Part shown: one piece after another, positions 5,816-8,967 of the stretch
Layout: each line of letters opens with the position of its first letter
Numbering within the stretch: position 1 is the first letter of the stretch
Assembly (NCBI GenBank): GCA_023396535.1
Contig: JAEWWD010000163.1
Span: forward strand, 1 to 8,967
DNA from: Bacillota bacterium
Lineage (GTDB): Bacteria > Bacillota > Clostridia > Christensenellales > CAG-138
Length of the DNA: 8,967 nucleotides
Direction of reading: 5' to 3'
Translations under genes and position numbers: made by a program
The notes under the pieces: generated by a model
Databases searched by the model: none
The model's input: the letters and a program-made list of their open reading frames with translations, nothing else
Told to the model about the DNA's origin: nothing

Positions 5816-6982
5816 ATGGAAACGCTAAAACCTGACAGCGGTACGGAAAAAAGGCGGATGTATTATCTGGATACGTTGAAAGTGCTGCTCACCTGCCTTG
5901 TTATCGCGCATCACGCTTCCCAGGCGTACGGGCCGACCGGCGGCGTATGGGTCTACCACAATTCCAACGGCATTATACAATGGCTCGGCAATTTTATGGC
6001 CGTCAACATGTCTTTCCTGATGGGGCTGTTCTTTATGATTTCCGGCTACTTTCTGCCGGCTTCCTACCGGGGGCAAAAACTGGGCTGCTTTATCGGGAAA
6101 AAGCTGAACCGTTTGATGACGCCCGTTATGATTATCCTCGTAGCGATTGTGCCGGTATACTTCTATATTGCGGATATGCTGCATGCGCCCGTCCGCGTCG
6201 GATTCTTTACGTATTATTTCAACACCTATTGGGGGGATTTTATTGTCTCCTATGAACACGGATGGTATTTGTTGCATCTGTGTCTTTACGGCCTGATTTA
6301 CGCCGTGGCGATGACGCTTTTGAAAAACCGCAAGGCAAAGGCTGCCCTCCCTTTTAGAACATACTATGTGTTCCTTTTGGCGCTTCTGGTCAGCGGGATT
6401 TCGTATTTCGTCCGATTGGCTTTTCCGATTGACAGATGGGTCGTATTGTTCGGTTTCTTTGCCCTTGAGCCAGCGCATCTGCCGCAGTATGTGCTGTTCT
6501 TTTTGTTCGGAATATTTGCCTATCGGAACAACTATTTTGAGACGATACCAAGAAAAACAGGCTGTTGGCTTGCGGGCATGGGCGTCGGCATGGCGCTTCT
6601 TTTGTATTTGAGCGACTGGAGCGTTATCTGGCCGCTCAAAGGCCTGATCTGGTGGTACTGGGTGCTCTATGAGTCGTTCATGGCGGCTTTCTTGGCGGTC
6701 GGGCTGATCGTCGTGTTCAGGGAGTTCTGCAACCGGACGGGTACGCTTCAAAAGATGCTGGCGCGCAGCGCATTCGTCGCATACATCCTTCACAATCTGT
6801 TCGTCGTACCCATTCAGGTGCTGTTCGATTCGTCTCCGCTTGGCCCGTGGGCACGGTTTATCATTGTAAGCGTGCTTTCCATCATACTCGCTTTCACGTC
6901 GGCTTATCTGTTCCTGCAGGCAAAGTCCGCAGTCATTCGCATGATGAAAAAACGCAACACCGGCGCGTCAATCGGGAATTGA
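5816..6982 (+). CDS. Membrane acyltransferase, acyltransferase-3 family (388 aa)
   Basis: This is an integral membrane O-acyltransferase of the OafA-like acyltransferase-3 family (Acyl_transf_3). Members transfer acetyl or other acyl groups to sugars, lipids or glycans, and the acceptor here is unknown. The N terminus has the family pattern YYLDTLKVLLTCLVIAHHA, with paired histidines His32-His33 in the first membrane helix, then FFMISGYFLP (72-81) and the basic loop KKLNRL (95-100). About ten hydrophobic helices follow, ending near residue 375 with a short basic tail. ATG 5816 lies 5 bases after a G-rich ribosome binding site (5805-5810); GTG 5810 is in frame but inside it. It is divergent from the alcohol dehydrogenase and ends at a strong terminator. 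Its third positions look less GC-rich than those of typA, possibly from transfer or membrane-protein composition. Confidence 0.88.
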   Translation: METLKPDSGTEKRRMYYLDTLKVLLTCLVIAHHASQAYGPTGGVWVYHNSNGIIQWLGNFMAVNMSFLMGLFFMISGYFLPASYRGQKLGCFIGKKLNRLMTPVMIILVAIVPVYFYIADMLHAPVRVGFFTYYFNTYWGDFIVSYEHGWYLLHLCLYGLIYAVAMTLLKNRKAKAALPFRTYYVFLLALLVSGISYFVRLAFPIDRWVVLFGFFALEPAHLPQYVLFFLFGIFAYRNNYFETIPRKTGCWLAGMGVGMALLLYLSDWSVIWPLKGLIWWYWVLYESFMAAFLAVGLIVVFREFCNRTGTLQKMLARSAFVAYILHNLFVVPIQVLFDSSPLGPWARFIIVSVLSIILAFTSAYLFLQAKSAVIRMMKKRNTGASIGN

Positions 6983-6991
6983 GCGAAATGC

Positions 6992-7025
6992 AAAAGGCCC
7001 TGAAAATACGGTTTCAGGGCCTTTT
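6992..7025. terminator. Bidirectional terminator between convergent genes
   Basis: AAAAGGCCCTGAAA (6992-7005) pairs perfectly with TTTCAGGGCCTTTT (7012-7025): 14 bp with a 6-base loop. The A-run before and the T-run after make it work on both strands. It separates the plus-strand acyltransferase from the minus-strand yqeY gene. Confidence 0.9.
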
Positions 7026-7038
7026 CGGTTTGTAGATA

Positions 7039-7488
7039 TTACTTCCCAAACAACCCGCCGACCAGATCGTTGACCAGCTTCCCGTCCGCCTTGCCCTTGA
7101 CGAGCGGCATAAGCGTTTTCATGATTTTGCCTTTGTCCTTCGCTTCCGGCTTTTCTATGCCAAGTTCTTTGAGCACGTCCGCGATCACGGCTTTGACTTG
7201 CGTTTCGTCCATCAGCGCTGGAGCGAACTCGCCATATATGGCGATGCGCGCCCTGCATTCGTCGAGTATGTCCGGGCGGCTTGCGGGCGTGGTATCCAGC
7301 GTTTCCTGCGCTTCCTTGATCTCCCTGTAGACGACTTCGTTCTCTTCGTCCTCCGTGAGATCGGCGCGCTTGTCGATCTGCTTCTTCTTCAGCGCCGAAA
7401 GCAGCAGGGAAAGGGCGTCCTTGCGCTGCTTGTCGCCGCTTTTCATGGCCTCCATCATTTTGGACCGAACCAGCTCTATCTTCGTCAT
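7039..7488 (-). CDS. yqeY: GatB/YqeY domain protein (149 aa)
   Basis: This is a small stand-alone YqeY-family protein, all helical, related to the C-terminal tail domain of the tRNA-dependent amidotransferase subunit GatB. Its exact job is not established; a link to tRNA or translation is inferred from the relation. Family marks are the N-terminal MKSGDKQRKDALSLLLSALK region (15-34), LTEDEE (44-49) and the C-terminal GKIMKTLMPLVKGKADGK stretch (120-137), close to the usual pattern, and length matches the typical 148 residues. ATG 7488 was chosen because GAGG lies 8 bases ahead. ATG 7494 is in frame but only 2 bases from it, and the frame open further to 7533 has no support. It is downstream of the flavin reductase on the same strand, separated by the repeat module, so co-transcription is possible but unproven. 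Confidence 0.93.
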   Translation of the reverse strand: MTKIELVRSKMMEAMKSGDKQRKDALSLLLSALKKKQIDKRADLTEDEENEVVYREIKEAQETLDTTPASRPDILDECRARIAIYGEFAPALMDETQVKAVIADVLKELGIEKPEAKDKGKIMKTLMPLVKGKADGKLVNDLVGGLFGK

Positions 7489-7556
7489 ATCCATCGCCTC
7501 ACATTTCGCATTTATTGCATAGCGCAGCGCCAACCGGCCTGCATTTTACTGTTTAG

Positions 7557-7575
7557 GAAATCCCGAAGGGATTTC
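7557..7575 (-). repeat. Hairpin with C(UUCG)G tip beside the second heptamer array
   Basis: GAAATCCC (7557-7564) pairs perfectly with GGGATTTC (7568-7575). Read on the minus strand, the tip is C-UUCG-G, as in the hairpin at 4202-4220. It follows the heptamer array in the direction of transcription of the flavin reductase, so gene, array and hairpin lie in the same order as at typA. Confidence 0.8.
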
Positions 7576-7581
7576 TTCCTC

Positions 7582-7616
7582 CATTGTTCATTGTTCATTG
7601 TTCATTATTCATTGTT
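7582..7616 (-). repeat. Heptamer tandem repeat, second locus (5 units, one variant)
   Basis: Five units of CATTGTT on the plus strand, equal to AACAATG on the minus strand, run from 7582 to 7616. The unit at 7603-7609 has a single G-to-A change. The array begins 7 bases after the flavin reductase stop codon. It is the same unit and the same copy number as the array at 4161-4195. Confidence 0.93.
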
Positions 7617-7623
7617 AATTATA

Positions 7624-8124
7624 TCAGTTTTCCTGATACGTCGGCGCGTTCTTGGGCGCTTTGCCCTTGACCACGTTGTGATAGTACTCATAGGTCATGA
7701 CGTGGGCGTTTTCGCCTATGCTAGCCTCGTCCACCCTAGCGAAGAACACGGTGTGGGAACCCGCGTCGTGGCTGCCCACCACGGAGCAGAGCATATACCC
7801 GGCGCAGCCTTCCTTAAGCAGGGGCAGACCGTCCAGCATTTCATAATTGAGTCCCTCGAACTTATGGATATTCGCGCCGGAAAAGAACCCCAGCCTGCCG
7901 ATCGTCTTGGGGGGAGTGTCCTCCGTGAGTATGGATACGGAAAACCGGCCCGTCTTTTCGATAAGGCCGTGCGTATGGTTGTTCTTGTTCATGCTGACGG
8001 CGATTACCCCGTCGGACGTGATCTGGAACACCGTGTTCACGATGCAGCCCTGCGGGACGTCTCCCTCCATGACGCCTATGGCGTACAGGCCGTAGGAGAT
8101 CTTGTACAGCACGGATTTATCCAT
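7624..8124 (-). CDS. Flavin reductase domain protein, rubredoxin-less (166 aa)
   Basis: This is an FMN-binding split-barrel protein of the flavin reductase-like family, close to the N-terminal half of clostridial high-molecular-weight rubredoxin, which passes electrons from NADH-linked partners to diiron or flavodiiron acceptors in oxygen and nitric-oxide defence. Family marks are YGLYAIGV near the N terminus (11-18), GCIVNTVFQIT (26-36), SMNKNN (44-49), FSVSILTEDT (61-70), the GFFSG loop (79-83) and the ending KGKAPKNAPTY (153-163). In the fused proteins a rubredoxin follows just after this point; here it stops at 166, with no CxxC motif. ATG 8124 is supported by GAGGGG about 11 bases ahead, a long but workable spacing. 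FMN binding and redox activity are inferred from the family. Confidence 0.9.
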   Translation of the reverse strand: MDKSVLYKISYGLYAIGVMEGDVPQGCIVNTVFQITSDGVIAVSMNKNNHTHGLIEKTGRFSVSILTEDTPPKTIGRLGFFSGANIHKFEGLNYEMLDGLPLLKEGCAGYMLCSVVGSHDAGSHTVFFARVDEASIGENAHVMTYEYYHNVVKGKAPKNAPTYQEN

Positions 8125-8354
8125 TGTAGAGATTCCCCCTCTTTTTCTGTTGCGCGGGCGCGGCCCGCCTATTTATTGACTTCAGTTGCGGGAGAATGCC
8201 GCTATGAGCGGCATTCTAACCTATGGAAACTCACTGATAAAGTCCGAAGGACTTTTTCAGTGACAAGGCAGGCATACCGCCCGCGTTTGTTTTATGGTAG
8301 ACTTATTATAACCCATCAGCCGGGAATTGAAAATAATGGGCGGAGGAGCAAAGC
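8125..8354. other. Divergent control region with three hairpins
   Basis: This holds the start regions of the divergent flavin reductase and aldo/keto reductase. GCGGGC 8154-8159 pairs with GCCCGC 8163-8168, in the flavin reductase leader. AGAATGCCGC 8193-8202 pairs with GCGGCATTCT 8208-8217, a perfect 10-bp stem. CACTGATAAAGTCC 8232-8245 pairs with GGACTTTTTCAGTG 8249-8262, with 13 of 14 positions matched. A -10-like TATTAT lies at 8304-8309, but no convincing -35 box is found at proper spacing, so no promoter is called. Confidence 0.5.
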
Positions 8355-8967
8355 ATGGTCTATAAGCAATACGGGAAAACGGGCTGCCGCGTATCAGCGG
8401 TGGGCTTCGGCGGCATGCAGTTTGATGAAAAGGACGTGCTGGCCGGCCGCCTGGAAGCCTGCGCGGATGTCGTCCGCTACGCGCACGAGCGGGGAATCAA
8501 TTATTTCGATACCGCTCCCTTATACTGCCACGATAAAAGCGAGATCATAATGGGACTGGCGCTGAAGGATTTCCCAAGGGACAGCTTCTATATCAGCAGC
8601 AAAACCAATTTCGGCCAGGTGGACCGGCCCGCTACGGAAGCGGGGTTTATGAGGCGGCTGGAGAACAGCCTGAAGCGGCTGCAGGTTTCCTATATCGATT
8701 TTTACCACCTGTGGTGCATGCTGTCGCTGACCTCCTACCGGAAACAATGCGACACCATGTACGGCTGGTTTTTGAAGGCCAAAGAACAGGGGCTCATCAG
8801 GCACATCGTGTTCTCCTCGCATATGCCGGGCGCGGATATCGCCGAGGTAATAGGCGAAGGCCTGTTCGAGGGCGTGCTGCTCGGCTACAATGCGCTTAAT
8901 TACCGGTACCGGCAAAGCGGAATTACGGCCGCGGCGGGGCAGAATATGGGCGTCGCGGTTATGAACC
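8355..8967 (+). CDS. Aldo/keto reductase, 3' end cut by the window (204+ aa)
   Basis: This is an NAD(P)H-dependent reductase of carbonyl compounds with the (alpha/beta)8 barrel fold; the substrate is unknown. The frame starts at ATG 8355, 8 bases after GGAGG (8342-8346), and stays open to the window edge. The complete catalytic tetrad is visible: Asp52 and Tyr57 in FDTAPLY, Lys83 in SSKTN, and His118 in FYHLW. The N-terminal YGKTGCRVSAVGFGGMQF pattern and the LKRLQVSYIDFYHLW segment are typical of clostridial members. Many of these carry a C-terminal 4Fe-4S ferredoxin-like part, but that region would lie beyond the window, so it cannot be judged. It is divergent from the flavin reductase across about 230 bases. 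Confidence 0.92.
   Translation, partial: MVYKQYGKTGCRVSAVGFGGMQFDEKDVLAGRLEACADVVRYAHERGINYFDTAPLYCHDKSEIIMGLALKDFPRDSFYISSKTNFGQVDRPATEAGFMRRLENSLKRLQVSYIDFYHLWCMLSLTSYRKQCDTMYGWFLKAKEQGLIRHIVFSSHMPGADIAEVIGEGLFEGVLLGYNALNYRYRQSGITAAAGQNMGVAVMN

Noticed and set aside
7582..7616. The heptamer array as a CRISPR array.
   Set aside because: The units are 7 bases long and directly adjacent, with no spacers, and no cas gene is nearby. It is a simple tandem repeat.
8286..8312. A promoter for the aldo/keto reductase (TTGTTT with TATTAT or TATAAC).
   Set aside because: Spacers of 11 or 14 bases are too short for a normal sigma-70 promoter. The -10-like box alone is not enough to call it.
7198..8550. 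A 450-codon plus-strand open frame.
   Set aside because: It runs antisense to yqeY and the flavin reductase, crosses the heptamer array and ends out of frame inside the aldo/keto reductase. It is a chance frame.

Overview
The window looks like a chromosomal segment of an anaerobic, fairly GC-rich member of the Bacillota (Clostridia or a close relative). Supporting signs are a T-box riboswitch (a regulator found mainly in Bacillota), strong AGGAG/GGAGG-type ribosome binding sites, a stand-alone YqeY, a flavin reductase of the type that makes up the N-terminal half of high-molecular-weight rubredoxins, and an iron-type alcohol dehydrogenase. No transposase, integrase, CRISPR array, tRNA or rRNA was recognised.

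Layout. Positions 1-440 hold a sigma-70-type promoter and a well-formed T-box leader with a tyrosine (UAC) specifier. It reads into a beta-eliminating lyase of the tyrosine phenol-lyase/tryptophanase family (438-1886). From 1887 to 2347 there is no gene, but there are several hairpins (one a strong terminator), short direct repeats and the promoter of typA (2348-4162). TypA is followed by a five-copy heptamer repeat, a C(UUCG)G hairpin and a terminator shared with a convergent minus-strand iron-containing alcohol dehydrogenase (4314-5477). A control region at about 5590-5800 lies between that dehydrogenase and a divergent plus-strand membrane acyltransferase (5816-6982). It carries a 16-bp inverted pair of TTGACTTGGA elements that look like a MerR-family-controlled divergent promoter, and a possible 31-residue small ORF. 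A 14-bp bidirectional terminator (6992-7025) separates the acyltransferase from two minus-strand genes, yqeY (7039-7488) and a flavin reductase (7624-8124). Between those two lies a second copy of the heptamer-repeat-plus-hairpin module. A divergent aldo/keto reductase (8355 onward) runs off the right edge.

How the genes fit together. Most neighbours are not one pathway. They are single-gene or two-gene units separated by terminators and repeats. The most coherent story is at the left end: uncharged tRNA-Tyr should switch on a tyrosine phenol-lyase-like enzyme. That is an unexpected logic for a catabolic lyase and suggests a tyrosine-forming or other tyrosine-linked role. The enzyme keeps the residues that recognise tyrosine in the family but has changed several cofactor- and cation-site residues. 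The remaining genes cover translation/stress (TypA, YqeY) and anaerobic redox (alcohol dehydrogenase, flavin reductase, aldo/keto reductase).
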